Below are positions 36,422 through 47,329 of a stretch of DNA of 64,000 nt, in pieces. Numbering within the stretch: the first letter of the stretch is position 1; every line of letters starts with the position of its first letter. The notes under the pieces were generated by a model. The model was given only the letters and a program-made list of their open reading frames with translations, ran no database searches and was not told the DNA's origin. The translations under genes and the position numbers were made by a program. The DNA is from Amaurobius ferox (taxonomy: Eukaryota > Arthropoda > Arachnida > Araneae > Amaurobiidae). Location of the stretch: assembly GCA_951213105.1 (NCBI GenBank), contig OX578152.1, positions 70,196,180 through 70,260,179 on the forward strand, written 5' to 3'.

Positions 36422-37294
36422 ATGATAGATACACCCACCGGATTGATGCAAGAAATCCGTCAGCAGATTATGTATTGCATGATTCACAAAAAGCATGAGT
36501 CTGATTTTTCTTTACAGTTTCTGGACTTCCTTGTTTACCGAAATTCTCTTGTTTTCCATACTACTATTTTCCATAAACCTACTTTTATTAATTCTTGTAT
36601 CCCAGTTAATTCCCACCACCCTATTTCTTCTAAGAAAACGTCTTTAAATGCTTATTTTAACCGTGCCTTTAATGTCTGTTCATCTATTCTGGCCTTAGTT
36701 ACTGTAATTGATTTTATATGTAACCTTGCTTATGAAGCTAGTTATTCTTTCGAGTTTGTTTATGAACTATTTTCCCACATTCGTAATAATTTTATGAATC
36801 CGAATACTAAGCTTGCTCCAATTCCTGAACTTATGCCGTATATACTTACCTTTCACCCAACGATTTTTAATCCTCTAATTCATTTTTGCCTTGAATTTAT
36901 TTTCAAGCCTGCTCATTCTACTGTTTCAACATTATTTAATCGTATCCGATCAGATAAATATAAAGTTAATAACTATTTAAAATATCAGGATGGGGTGTTT
37001 GATGTCCCCCTTTTATCTCCCGATAATAACTTGAAGTTTTATATTGGCAGTACTAAACGCACTGTCGGTATTCGTTTAGCTGAAAATGCTCGCGATGTTA
37101 CAAATGGTAAACTGTAAACGGCTCTTTCCCAGTGCATTATTAACGATAATTTTCAGCCTATGTTTAATGAAACGTTTCCTTTAATTATCTGCAATAACCC
37201 TCGCAATATTTTACTTTATGAATCCCTTTTTATTTATATTTACCGTAATTCTATTTGTAATTTTGACCCCGTTCTAACAATTAGTTATGCTTAG
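36422..37294 (+). pseudogene. Penelope-like reverse transcriptase C-terminus plus GIY-YIG endonuclease
   Basis: The frame opens in FLDFLVYRN (motif E region), then FHTTIFHKPTF and NSHHPISSKKTSLNAYFNRA, the familiar C-terminal block of classical PLEs. It continues to VFDVPLL and FYIGSTKRTVGIRLAENARD, the GIY-YIG fold with its arginine. A TAA at 37115-37117 interrupts it, but the same frame continues with TALSQCI and LLYESLFIY, containing the likely catalytic glutamate, to TAG 37292-37294. In related proteins the position of C in SQCI is usually H. Motifs A to D are missing at the 5' end, so the copy is dead. Confidence 0.85.
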
Positions 37295-37544
37295 CGACCC
37301 GTTCTTGACTCTCTGCGGGTCAGGCCTTTGCATGATTTTTTAAAAATTCAATAGCAGTTGCTTTTCAATTTTTCAACATTCAAGTTGCTATTAAATTCTA
37401 TTTCTTATTGTAATACGCATTTTTATGATTATTTATTTTATCTCGCTGTTTTTTAAAAGATTAAAAAAAATCTATAAATTGATGTATGCAGTTGATATAT
37501 ATAAATTTTGCCTGGCCGGTATGGCCTATATTTAGGCACTTTAT

Positions 37545-37590
37545 TCGCCACTGATGAAGAGCATGATAATGTCGGAAAGCTCATTGGCTA
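37545..37590 (+). ncRNA. Hammerhead-like ribozyme relic (tentative)
   Basis: CTGATGA (37551-37557) and GAAA (37575-37578) are separated by a 17-base segment that could form an imperfect stem (GCAT with ATGT). GCC before the core can pair with GGC after it. Classical PLEs are known to carry minimal hammerhead motifs. Stem III is doubtful here, so this may be a decayed or non-folding copy. Confidence 0.35.
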
Positions 37591-37700
37591 TGTGATTGTG
37601 TACGCCATAATAAGGCGATTTTAATACATGACTTTTTAACCACTTATTTGGTTGTCTTTGATTTTAGAGTTTATTGGTTGACGTGTTTACCATGCCCTGT

Positions 37701-38726
37701 TTATATATCTAACTAAAAGTTACATATTTACATTCGTTGGCGAGGTGAAGAAGTTAGCGAAGCAAAGTCCGGGAACTGAGAACTCCGGGGACGAAGAAGG
37801 GATGCAGCCTTAAAAGGTATTGCGGTTGCGTAGCAGGCGGAGAAAAACGCTTGGCGAGCGAGCTTCGATGGTAAGTTGGCGCAATGTTCTTTAATATAAA
37901 GTTGCGACTTTAGCGCAGCAACCAATGAAAAACTTGTTTGCTTGACGAAATGAGAAATGACGAATTAAGATCTGCCTTTCCTGATGTCACGGTCCAGAGT
38001 AAACTTTGAGAGGTGTTGCCAAACCACATGCATTATTACAGTTAAAAATAGTTTATTAATTTTGGCGGGGTAATAGCCAGGCGTAAACAACATGCGCAAA
38101 GATTTTAAATCGTGCTGTGCACAGAGGATCCAGTGACGTCCAAAAAAATTTAGTGACGTCATTGGAGTTAGATGAGAGTTGCAGTTAATAAATTCGGTCC
38201 CTTTTGAGAGCCTGAGAACAAAATGCGCGAGTTCTTAATTCCCATGTCGCCATATGCGCAGAACAAGGTAAAAATAATGAAGTCAGTCATGTCTCGGGAT
38301 GGAATTCCCTCTAGTCGGCGGTGGTGATCAGAAGACGGGCTCGGATCGGAGGTTGGCGATCAAAGAGATCGGGGGCGAAAGAGTTGAAAGAGCTTCGACT
38401 GATTGATGAGCATTGTCGATTTGTTGATTTTTAGAGTTCCATTGTTGACAAATAGAAATATTATTAAAATGATGTCTGTATTTATTCTCCCCCGCATTTT
38501 ATATCTGACCTGTTCAACTGACGTCGCATTAAAATTTGACATGCATTAGTAAATTCATAAGTGGATACCAATCAACCTATTAAAATTCAAGAATTTCAAA
38601 TTCTGGAGAGGTACGGGAAGGACAGAAAAAGAGTCAACCAAAAATTAAAATGCATTTAAACATGTGTAGCGATATATCATGCAAAAGGACGTATTGAGAC
38701 ATTATGAAAATGACATTTCTACTTTC
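37701..38726. other. GC-richer stretch, unresolved, possibly LTR-like
   Basis: Base composition is higher in G+C than the surroundings. It contains TGACGTC motifs (38135 and 38154), 'AGAGTTCCATTGTTGACA' near 38433 and a TGACGTCGCA near 38519. The layout recalls a retroviral-type LTR, but I cannot find matching ends or a target duplication. No coding frame above 65 codons is convincing. Confidence 0.3.
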
Positions 38727-39385
38727 TCATACTGTATAGTATAGAAAAAATGTTGCTTTCACAAAAATTTTCATATGTGAGATTTTGATGCCAATATATG
38801 CTTTAAGACCTCCTGAATGCGTTTTGACTATTTTGGAGTGATGTCTGTCTGCCTATCTGTATGTTCATCTGATGTCTGCGGTCGATGTTTTGTGTACACA
38901 ATAATAGCCGCAAATATTAATGGATTTTCATGAAACTTTATATCCGGCTTTGTTATAAAAAAATCTAGAATTAGATAAAAAATTTGTAATGCGAAAATTT
39001 CGAAATGTATTCGAAATTTTATATTTACTTGACATGCCAGCACAGGACGAAATTTGATGTAATCATGCATGCAATTATTTATGGTTCAATGATTACGGAA
39101 CTTCAAAGTTTCAATCGTTGATGCGAAGAATAGCCGCGTTGTTTTGTACGTGACGTCATTAGGCTACTTTGGGGAGTAAGTTACCCTCCCAGGGGATTAT
39201 ATTGTCAAGTATGATAACAATCGAAAGTTTTTTTCAAGCCCTTGAAAGTGAATGGTAACACGATGCAGTTGCAAACATTTGGATCCACGATGGCGAATTT
39301 TCAAATGTTGTCTTGAAAATTAAGAAAAAATGAATTCTGAAAGTCGAGTTGAACTACATCACAGTTAATCTTTATTTTTGACTTC
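38727..39385 (+). repeat. Family B dispersed repeat, copy B2
   Basis: It aligns with 6885-7520. It contains CTTTCTCATAC, 'TTTAAGACCTCCTGAATGCG', 'AATATTAATGGATTTTCATG', 'GTGACGTCATTAGG' and a terminal 'AGTCGAGTTGAACTAC'. Confidence 0.8.
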
Positions 39386-40190
39386 ACGAAATAAAAGGGT
39401 GGGAAAACATCAAGATTTTATGTTTATTAGTATCGTAAAAATTTATGAACGAAAAATATTAGATAATTTTTAGAGATATATCTCCCTGCCTCAGAAAAAA
39501 AAAATACGGGCACTTTAAATTGATTAGAATGCGAGAAGGGGGGAGGGGATAAAAATACTTTAATAGGTAAAAATTGAACTACAATAAAAAAATATTCGAG
39601 TATCAAAAAATCGGGAATATCGACACGAAGAGAAAAATACAATTTTTAAAATTTTTTGCAGCGAAAGGAGAGGAAAAGGGGGTGGTTACAAAAGAACAAC
39701 TTTGTTTTCTTTGTTTGGAATGAAAGTTAAATTAAAATAAAAATACTCAAGTATTAAAAAATTGGGCCTGTCGGCACGAAGAAAAAAATATTTCATTTTT
39801 TTTTGCACTGAATTGAAGAGAAAAGGTGGTTACAAAATGCTAATTTCACCTTGTTTTCTTCCGTGTCGGAAAAAAGTAATGAACGAAAATATCTGAAAAT
39901 CCATCAGTTACATCATTTTGACGCGGATGCATAAAAATTACACAAACGCTCTAGGCTGTTTAGGAAAAGAATCGGACGTGTTATAATATGCAAGCGAATG
40001 TGCGAAATTTAAAAATAAATTATAAAAATTATATTCGAGTGGGACATAAAAAGTAGAGCGCAGCGAGGCGAGTGCAAAAATGCAGAATTTTTCATTCTTG
40101 CAGTAACAGTACAGGGACTGACGGTGAAGAAAGAAAAAGTGTTTTCGAAGTTTATTTCTTAGTTTAAATAAAGGTTATACACAAAAAAAT
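39386..40190. repeat. Diverged about 152-bp duplication in AT-rich sequence
   Basis: 'ATCGACACGAAGAGAAAAAT' near 39618 and 'GTCGGCACGAAGAAAAAAAT' near 39770 begin similar stretches, each preceded by an 'ATACT(C/T)AAGTATTAAAAAA'-like phrase. No gene is seen. Confidence 0.5.
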
Positions 40191-40227
40191 CTGAAAATCA
40201 ACCTTGTCGCTTTTTTTGCCAAATTGT

Positions 40228-40312
40228 CCCCCTTGGCTTCTGCTGTCTATCTGCCCCCCTTGGCGGCAATGTGAAAATTCGTTTCCAAGGGGGACAGATA
40301 GACAGCCAGAGC
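40228..40312. repeat. Inverted repeat with G/C-rich arms
   Basis: 'CTGTCTATCTGCCCCCCTTG' and the later 'CAAGGGGGACAGATAGACAG' are near-perfect complements about 20 bases apart, forming a stem of about 25 bp. Confidence 0.8.
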
Positions 40313-40439
40313 TATAAGTGTCTTTCTTTTCTCTTATACAGCATGAGAAAAGAATACAAGAATATTCTTTCAAGGATTCTATTCGAAGAAAATTTATTAT
40401 TTAAAAAAAGTATTTTGTTCTCTCATATGAACCAATTTA

Positions 40440-40690
40440 CTACTCTTTTACTCTTTTTAATGTTTCCTTTTTAATTCTGAACAACCATCGGGAGCCACGA
40501 AATGGGGCTTTCGTTACATTAAGTTTTCGCCAGATAAACACGTCTCATTTATTTTCGTTCCATTTTCGAGCAGAAAAAGATTTATCAAAGTTAGTTATGG
40601 CCTGTAGATCTTGTGTTTTCATGCAAGCTTTGCTTTTAAAATAAAATTCTTGGAAGATTGTTCTTGATGATCACGAAACAAGCAATTGCA
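40440..40690 (+). repeat. Family F dispersed repeat, copy 2
   Basis: Matches 29120-29400 (see that entry). It contains 'CTCATTTATTTTCGTTCCAT' and 'CCTGTAGATCTTGTG'. Confidence 0.65.
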
Positions 40691-41116
40691 TTTCTATAAT
40701 TTTATTTCAAGAAATATTTTATTTCAAGAGCCACAATATTGCGAACCTCTGCAGATACCAGTCAATTCAGTATTATCATGGAAGTGAAATCAAATTCTTC
40801 ATACTTAACAAGGCTGCCACGACCTAGTTATTACTTACCCAAAGACTCCGTGGGTGCAGTTATCTGCAATTGGAGTGCAATCCTAACCTTAGGAACCCCT
40901 GTTATAGCGGCTTCAGTAAGCTTGGACTTGGCTGTTATAGCCTGGGTTTAATGTTTAAGAAATGTACACAATATATATATTTACCTAACTTTCATTTGAA
41001 TTTCTAAATCTTCCATAATCCCCTAGTTTCTGCACATTTTAGTATCCATTACGATACAGAACATAATGGAGTCGAAATTCAAATTTACCCCTTTCAGTTC
41101 GAGAAATGGGAAATTT
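40691..41116. other. Spacer with a 70-codon open frame, no domain
   Basis: The frame at 40739-40951 shows no recognised motif. I do not call a gene. Confidence 0.35.
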
Positions 41117-41363
41117 CTAAAAGTCTTTCCAAGTCCTTCAGAAGTCCCTTCGATGAAATTAAAGCTAAATAATTACATGCACTTAATCGTTAACTAGACA
41201 TATTCTAACGGGTTCGGATTTCCGATTTCTTCCTCAGGGTCTAAAAGTCTTTCCAAGTCCTTCAGAAGTCCCTTCGATGAAATTAAAGCTAAATAATTAC
41301 ATGCACTTAATCGTTAACTAGACATATTCTAACGGGTTCGGATTTCCGATTTCTTCCTCAGGG
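41117..41363. repeat. 124-bp perfect or near-perfect tandem duplication
   Basis: The unit starting 'CTAAAAGTCTTTCCAAGTCC' at 41117 is repeated from 41241. I saw no difference until the final base of the unit. It is recent. Confidence 0.95.
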
Positions 41364-41569
41364 GCAAACAAAATGGGAGGAAATGTTAAAAAGTCTTTCC
41401 AAACCTTCCAGAAACCACCATTTATCACCTTAAAGGTTGATAAATTGCACATTTATAATATCGATGCTGGACAGAATCTAACTTAGCCAGTTTTTGATTT
41501 AGACGATTATTTTGTAAAGCAAAGCGCCATACATTGTTAATACACACTTTGTTACATACACATATATGC

Positions 41570-42102
41570 TGTTACGAACGCGCAATGTTCCCTGTTTGGC
41601 GCCTCCTTTTTCGTCTATCGCGAAGGCCAGGCGAAGAAAACACAGTCCATGACGTGAGGATGACTTGAGCCCAGGATTCCTGGATTTCACAGTTGGACGA
41701 AGGGTTTCATACTTGGCTGTTTATCGCTAATTTGGCTATTCGGAATGTTCCAGAAACTTCACGAAATAACGATTAGTCTAGGAGATATGAAGAAACTTCC
41801 AGAAAATTCTAAAAAGAGACTATAAAAAGACGGAGTTTGACATGGCACGAGCTACATTGGATTGTGATTTTGTTAAAGTTTTGAAAATAGTAGATACTGT
41901 AGTTGTGAAATTATTTTCGTCAGTATTCTGAGATATAATATCGCTTATTCTGCGAAATTAGTCGAGAATTTAAGTGCTGTTTGATTGTAATATTGTTCCT
42001 GTTCACTTTGTGCTTGTGAATAAACGTTAGTTATCCAGAAACTTGTACCCGTTCTTGTATCCTGCGTGTACACCCACAATTTTTGAGGATACCTTCGTAA
42101 CA
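41570..42102 (+). mobile_element. Solo LTR of an LTR retrotransposon
   Basis: The 533-bp stretch begins TGTTACGAA and ends TTCGTAACA, perfect inverted TG...CA termini. A TATA box (ACTATAAAAAG) lies near 41819 and a polyadenylation signal GAATAAACG near 42019, in the order of U3-R-U5. No internal gag/pol flanks it on either side, so it is a solo LTR left by recombination. The flanking bases (ATGC before, ATAC after) could be a mutated 4-bp target duplication. The family (gypsy-like or other) cannot be told from the LTR alone. Confidence 0.75.
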
Positions 42103-42239
42103 ATACTCCACTGCTTCAAAAAATATATGTGTTCCCACAAAAAAATGAGCTTCAACCGCGAAAGTTTGCATGTATGTATTGTTTGAGGAGATACTCAAAT
42201 AATTAGAATTTGGGAGCAAAAAACGTCTTATTAAGAAAT

Positions 42240-43330
42240 GGCGTCAACAAGAAGATGACATTTTAGTAAGTGGTAAATCCTCCCCTAGCAACTGCACAAG
42301 CCGATATTCAGTGCGATATAGAGTCAATTAAGTTGTTCATGTCCATCTGCGGAAAATTCTGTCACAAATTTTGCAACTGGTCAGCTAATTCAGTGGCGTT
42401 CTGAGAAGGCTTCAATTGCCGTCCAGCATAGACGCGTTTCATTGGTGATAGGACTGGGAACCTGGATGGCCATGGGAGCGTATTAAATCATCAAATACAT
42501 TGTTGAGAAAGTCGTGCAGTATGTGGTCGACCGTTGTCTTGTTAGTAAATGAAACATGGGTGGCTTGACAGCATAGGTAGAAAAATCGGCTGCAGGACAT
42601 CGTCGGCGTACAAGCGAGCTGTCAGATTGGCTTGCAGCATAACTAAAGGATCTTCACTGTCCCACGAGATGGCTCCCCAGACTGTCACACCATTTGTGAT
42701 GGCTGTGTACCGCTAGAAAGTAAATGCGGGATCGAATCGCTGGCCAGTCTTTCTCCACATATGTATGCGGCGGTCATCAGTATTGAAAGAGAAGCGGGAT
42801 TCTTTGATAAAGAGAACATGCATCCAATCGGACACTGCCAAGGCTGATCGAGCATGGATGCAATCCAGACGGCTCAGCCTATGTTGAGGGATCCTTAGAA
42901 GGCACATTAGTGGATGTAGCTACCTAATTCCACCTTCTGTCAGCTGTCTCCTAATAGTGTTTTTAGATACATGATGCATGAGTATGGTAAATGCGTTCTA
43001 ATGTCTGAGAGCAACATCATTTGTGTGGACGTGACTCCTACCCTGATTGCACGATTCTCTCGATCAGTTTCTGACCATCTGAGACGTTCTGAGCTTCTGC
43101 GACGGTTATATGTGTCTTCTCTGATACATTGTTCCAAGCATAGAGCTACTATCATATCTCTCCGACAAAGATGGAGGCCGATACGTCAGTTTTACTAACC
43201 AGCTTTCCTTAGATTTACGAACGTTTTCTAAATCCAGCAATTGTTCATTGCGCCGTCTAGTACGTCTCAAAGACAAGTTTGTACACAACTTACAGTATCC
43301 GGCCACACAAACAGCAACCATAAGCCTTCG
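42240..43330 (-). pseudogene. Tc1-like transposase remnant, element a
   Basis: Read on the minus strand from about 43321 to 42240, the frames give an N-terminal helix-turn-helix region in pieces (RRNEQLLDLENVRK and later SSERLRWSETDREN). Then comes VLFIKESRFSFNTDDRRIHM, then QDNGRPHTARL near 42535, then a diverged SPMKRVYA. In working Tc1 transposases the first motif reads I-D-E-S-R-F and the last S-P-I-E. Here the first aspartate is lysine and the catalytic glutamate is lysine, with several stops and frameshifts between. No terminal inverted repeats were recognised. Confidence 0.8.
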
Positions 43331-43527
43331 GGTTGGTCGTGTGGTCTGGGCTTTCTACAATTTACAGTATCAAAGCAGAAAATTCAATTCCAGTTGCCAG
43401 TGAGTGAGAACTACTGCATGATGTATCGTATTCATCTGCATTTCATGAGTCCTATAACGTCATTGGCACTGACAGTTGTTTGATCATTTACATAACTCTT
43501 AAAATATACGCATGCCAAGTTTCGCGG

Positions 43528-43564
<37 letters not shown>
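43331..43564. other. Junction between Tc1-like elements a and b
   Basis: Includes a (TA)n run at 43530-43564 directly beside the left inverted repeat of element b. Nothing else is recognised. Confidence 0.5.
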
Positions 43565-43566
<2 letters not shown>

Positions 43567-43589
43567 CTACCCGACACTGAAGATGCAAC

Positions 43590-44831
43590 ATCATAAAAGA
43601 GCGAATAGAATGTGATGATGAAGGACACACGGACAGAGATGGCATATATACATAAGTGATGCTGATTCCAAAAGGATAATGCAAGCCAATAATGGCATAG
43701 ACAGGCTGATCAGTAGGCAGTAGGACCTCTTCTTGCGGAGATACAAGCAGCAACCCTTCGAGGAACAGCTGCAGTGAGCGTGTGGATAGTTTCCTGATGG
43801 ATGGATGTCCATATGCCTTTAACCATCCTCCACAGGTCGTCCTCTGTTTGATACGGGTGCAGAGCAGTCAAGCGACGGCCAACCACGTATCATACATACG
43901 TATCATAAAGTCACGTATCATACATACTCAATGAGTAAGAGATCTGGAGACAACAGAGGATAAGGAAGGACCTGGATACCTTGCAATATCTGCTAAGGGT
44001 TGCCATGTTCGGTTGCACGTTATCTTACTGGAAAACAGTATTTTGTAACCGCTGAAGGGTAGGGCAGTGCAATCGGCCGCAGCACCTCATCTACATATCG
44101 TCGTGCCGTCAATGTGCCTCTGATACGAAAAAGAGGCGACCGGCTATCGAATCTGATGTCAGCCTAAACCATGATGCCGCGTTGTCGAGCTGTATGGCGT
44201 TCAACAGTCGCAGCAGGATTGGATCTGTTTCCATTCCTGACGTCGCCTCCAGACTCTCACAGGGCGACTGTCATTTTACATATATGACCGACATTCGTCG
44301 CTGACAACTACCCTGTTTTATCCAGTCGGTCAAGAGGCTCAGGCCCCTATACCAATGCAATCTCTCACGTCGGTGTTTTGTTGTCAATGGCAGTTTTCTT
44401 GAAGTACGGTTTGAATGCAAGCCACTTAATGCCAATCGTCGAGAAACTGTTCTCGCTGATATTGGAACATCCAATGTGCCCGGCAAATTCAGCAGAATGT
44501 AACAGTTTATGGGGACGCCATCGTGTATGGGGACGCCATCGCATGTCATTGATGCGTCGATCAACGCGTGCTGATATACGTCTGGATGGACTTTACCACT
44601 GGGACGATTCACATACCCTTCTTAAATACATCTTCTCGAAATCCTTTGTACAGTGGACGCATTTACGCGTGTTTCAACGACGATACACCCGTACGACCAC
44701 TTAGCCGTACGCATGCCTAAAATGAATCCTCTGGCACGATCGTCCAAATGCTGAAAAGGACTTCGGTGTCGGGAAACGAGTTTCCGTCGGCGACAGACAG
44801 TGACAACTGTTGGCTTATCTGCAGTTTCCAT
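43590..44831 (-). pseudogene. Tc1-like transposase remnant, element b
   Basis: The minus-strand ATG at 44831 opens METADKPTVV. The next pieces are DDRARGFILGMRTAKWSY (helix-turn-helix region), RTVSRRLALSGLHSNR and LPLTTKHRRERLHWYRG, the standard linker of Tc1 transposases. Downstream pieces in shifting frames include SRPVRVWRRRQEW and HHG-G (the VWGAI strand). Several frameshifts and stops are present and the catalytic triad cannot be read intact. Similarity to elements a and c is at the family level only, so these are three separate lineages. Confidence 0.75.
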
Positions 44832-44835
44832 CTTC

Positions 44836-44990
44836 TAATCACGTGACCTACCTCTAATTACGTGACCTACCCCTAATCACGTGACCTACTTGCAGTTCCT
44901 ATAATCACGTGACATATTTGCAGTTCCTACAATCACGTGACCTACTTGCAGTTCCGATAATCATATGACCTACTTGCATTTCAGATCTTT
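44836..44990. repeat. Tandem repeats carrying CACGTG in element b
   Basis: Six or seven 'ATCACGTGACCTACTTGCAG'-type units of about 14-34 bp lie between the transposase start and the right inverted repeat. CACGTG is an E-box. A regulatory role is only a suggestion. Confidence 0.8.
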
Positions 44991-45084
44991 TGCATACATC
45001 GGCCAGATGCGCTTGTTTCGCAATTTGTATATATATACTGCCAAAGCTTCATGATGTTTCATTTTCTATGTCGGGTACTGTACA

Positions 45085-46300
45085 TATATACACTCTAGGA
45101 CAAAAAAATCGACGCACTAAGAAAGAATTTTCCAAATGAGAAAAAAATTTAGTACGTGTAATGTAGATGTACAGAAAAAGAAATGATTAGAATTTCAGTA
45201 CAATTGGATGATTTATTGCACTGAAAGATCTACACAAAATGACCATGTCAATATGGCGTTGTTCCACCACTGGCTTGATACAGGCTGTTACGTGACGTGG
45301 CATTGATGCATAAAGTTGCCGGAGGGTGTTCTGAAGGATGTCGTACCAAATGGCCTCCAATTGATGAGCTAATTCGTCTACATTCTGGGATGGTCGCACG
45401 CGACGCCCCATCTCAGCTCAAATGTGCTCCATATGCGAGAGATCTGGAGAACTGGCTGGTCAAGGAAGTGTGTCGTAAGCACGCAGACAATTAATAGAGA
45501 GGCGTGCCGTGAGTGGTCTGTTATTATCTTGCAGAAAAGTTAGCCCGGGGAGTCGCGAAAAGAATGGCAATACAATGGGTCGTAGAATGTCGGCAACGTA
45601 CCGCTGTGCTGTGATGGTGCCACGTAGGACTATCAAAGGGGGTCCGGTTATCAAACGAAATGACACCCCAGACCATAACTCCCTGTTGTTGGGACATGTG
45701 ACGTGTGACAGTAATAGCAGGATCCTGAAGACTGTCTGGCAGGCTGTCTCCAGACATATCTGCCCTGGTCGTCAGGACTCAGTTCGAAACGGGACTCATC
45801 ATTGAAAACAATTCGTTCCCAATCCGAACAATTCCACATTGGTCGGGGCCGGCACCATTGAAATTGTTGTTGACGGTGCATACTGGTCAGTGGTAGGCGG
45901 CGTAATGGACTTTGCGAATATAGATTCCGTTCTCGTAGTCTTCTATTAATGTTTCGGGTGGTCACTTTCGTGTTTGCCACACATTGGATAGTTGATAACG
46001 ACGAATCTCGTGCTATCACAGCTGCTCTGACAATCGCGCTATCTTCCCGTTTTGTCGTCCCTCTAGGCCGTCCGCTGCTCACTTGTCGCTGAAATCTGCC
46101 ATTCCGGAATCATTCCTGCCAACATCGTCTAATTGCTGCATCGCTCCTACTCAAATTCCGAGCGATTCGTCGATGTGCCCATTCAGCCTCATGCAGTTCG
46201 ACCGCATGCCCTTTTTCAAACTTCTTCATATGCTCGTAGTGGCCGCGAATTCGCCGTCGGGGCATTGTTACAATCAAGGTACGTAAACGCAATCAACATC
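45085..46300 (-). mobile_element. Tc1-like transposon, element c
   Basis: The left border begins at 'CACTCTAGGACAAAAAAATC' directly next to element b. The right inverted repeat was not found, so the right border is approximate. The transposase is the best preserved of the three. Confidence 0.7.
45187..46265 (-). pseudogene. Tc1-like transposase, element c, frameshifted but with catalytic triad
   Basis: The minus-strand ATG at 46265 opens MPRRRIRGHYEHMKKFEKG, then RRIARNLSRSDAAIRRCWQE, a paired-type helix-turn-helix. SGRPRGTTKREDSAIVRAA follows, then WERIVFNDESRFELS with the first aspartate, a VMVWGVISFDNR strand, LTFLQDNNRPLTARL with the second aspartate, and SSPDLSHMEHI with the glutamate. 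By my count 32 residues separate the last two catalytic residues, close to the DD34E spacing of Tc1. Stops after SEQRTA, at the tryptophan before PASSPD and after MEHI, plus at least two frameshifts, disable it. The frame ends near 45187. Confidence 0.88.
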
Positions 46301-46694
46301 CATTGCATGTTTTGTTCCGGAAAGCGAGGTTTTCTCAATATATACCGTGGTGCTCAGTTTCAATGCTCTCTAAATCCGACTATTCATTCATTGGCTGCGA
46401 ATTTGGGATCATTTGCATATTCGGTAGACAGGTGTTTGCATGTACTGTTTCATTACTATTGGGTTATTTTGCAGGGTGTATGTAGAGTGTATATGGTGTA
46501 TAATATATATATATATATATATATATGTGGGTGGGTGTGTATATCTATATATATATATAAGGCGCTTTTTTTACCTTGGCGGGGAGTTTTTTTTACCACA
46601 AAATGGTGCTTTTGTGAGATTTAAAGATTTAAATACTCTTTGAAGAACTAAGTACCTGCATTAAAACACAACAATAGCAAATATTACTTACCGC
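46301..46694. other. Spacer with (TA)n and GTGGGTGGGTGTG tract
   Basis: TA runs lie at 46501-46526 and 46540-46558. No gene is seen. Confidence 0.5.
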
Positions 46695-47010
46695 CGAGCA
46701 CCATGTTTTTTTAATATTTGGAATTTTAAATTAAATGTATATTCATTCTCACAAAAAAATGTTTACTTTTAACAGAACACACAAAATGAACCATCAATCA
46801 TTAAAATCGGTTCAGTAGTAGGCTGTAGCTGCATCAGCGGCTAAAGAAAGTGGCCGAAAATAAAGTTTTTTTAATTTTTGAAATTCTAAATCAAATTCAT
46901 CTTTAATTTTTTTTAAAAAGTATGTACCTCCGACCAGAATCATTCATTAAAATTGGTTGAGCATCTAAGACTGTAGATCCCTCAACATTGAAGAAGAAAA
47001 TTGGCCCCGA
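46695..47010. repeat. About 155-bp diverged tandem duplication
   Basis: 'TTTTTTTAATATTTGGAATT' near 46706 and 'TTTTTTTAATTTTTGAAATT' near 46865 begin two units that both contain 'ATCATTAAAATYGGTT' and a 'GCTGTAG' or 'ACTGTAG' phrase. Confidence 0.6.
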
Positions 47011-47329
47011 AAAAGTTATTTTTTTGTCGAGAGCCACCACCAATTGTATTATTTTTATTTCTGTAAGCTTCGTGATCATATTATAGAAGAAATATCTAGT
47101 CTATAACTATCTAGGGGCTGAGATACAGACCCCTGAATATCGGGTTTTGTAATGTGGCGTATATTATACACATACCAGCCATATATTTTATAACATCGCC
47201 TTTCCAAGCGTTCCATTGCGGTACGCTTGCTAATGTCCTAAATGTCATTAAAATAGTTTATTTGGTTTCAAAGCTGCCCAAAGTGTAAAAATCCAAAAGT
47301 CCTATTTTATTCCTCATCTCAATAAGAAC

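Larger units (their letters stand above)
36421..37700 (+). mobile_element. Canonical Penelope-like element, 5'-truncated
   Basis: This copy has its GIY-YIG domain after the reverse transcriptase, unlike the Naiads nearby, so it belongs to the classical Penelope/Poseidon/Neptune group. It begins inside the reverse transcriptase and runs through an untranslated tail with a palindromic GGCCGGTATGGCC and a hammerhead-like CTGATGA...GAAA segment. The end near 37700 is approximate. Confidence 0.8.
43565..45080 (-). mobile_element. Tc1-like transposon, element b, with terminal inverted repeats
   Basis: The left end 43568-43594 (TACCCGACACTGAAGATG...) and the right end 45051-45077 (complement TACCCGACATAGAAAATG...) match over 27 bases with about four differences. 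The length of about 1.5 kb is normal for Tc1. TA-rich sequence lies at both borders, as expected for TA insertion. The transposase runs on the minus strand and is decayed. Confidence 0.8.

Noticed and set aside
37701..38726. Second LTR-like segment
   Set aside because: The composition and motifs are suggestive, but no TG...CA boundaries, TATA-to-polyA order or target duplication could be fixed.
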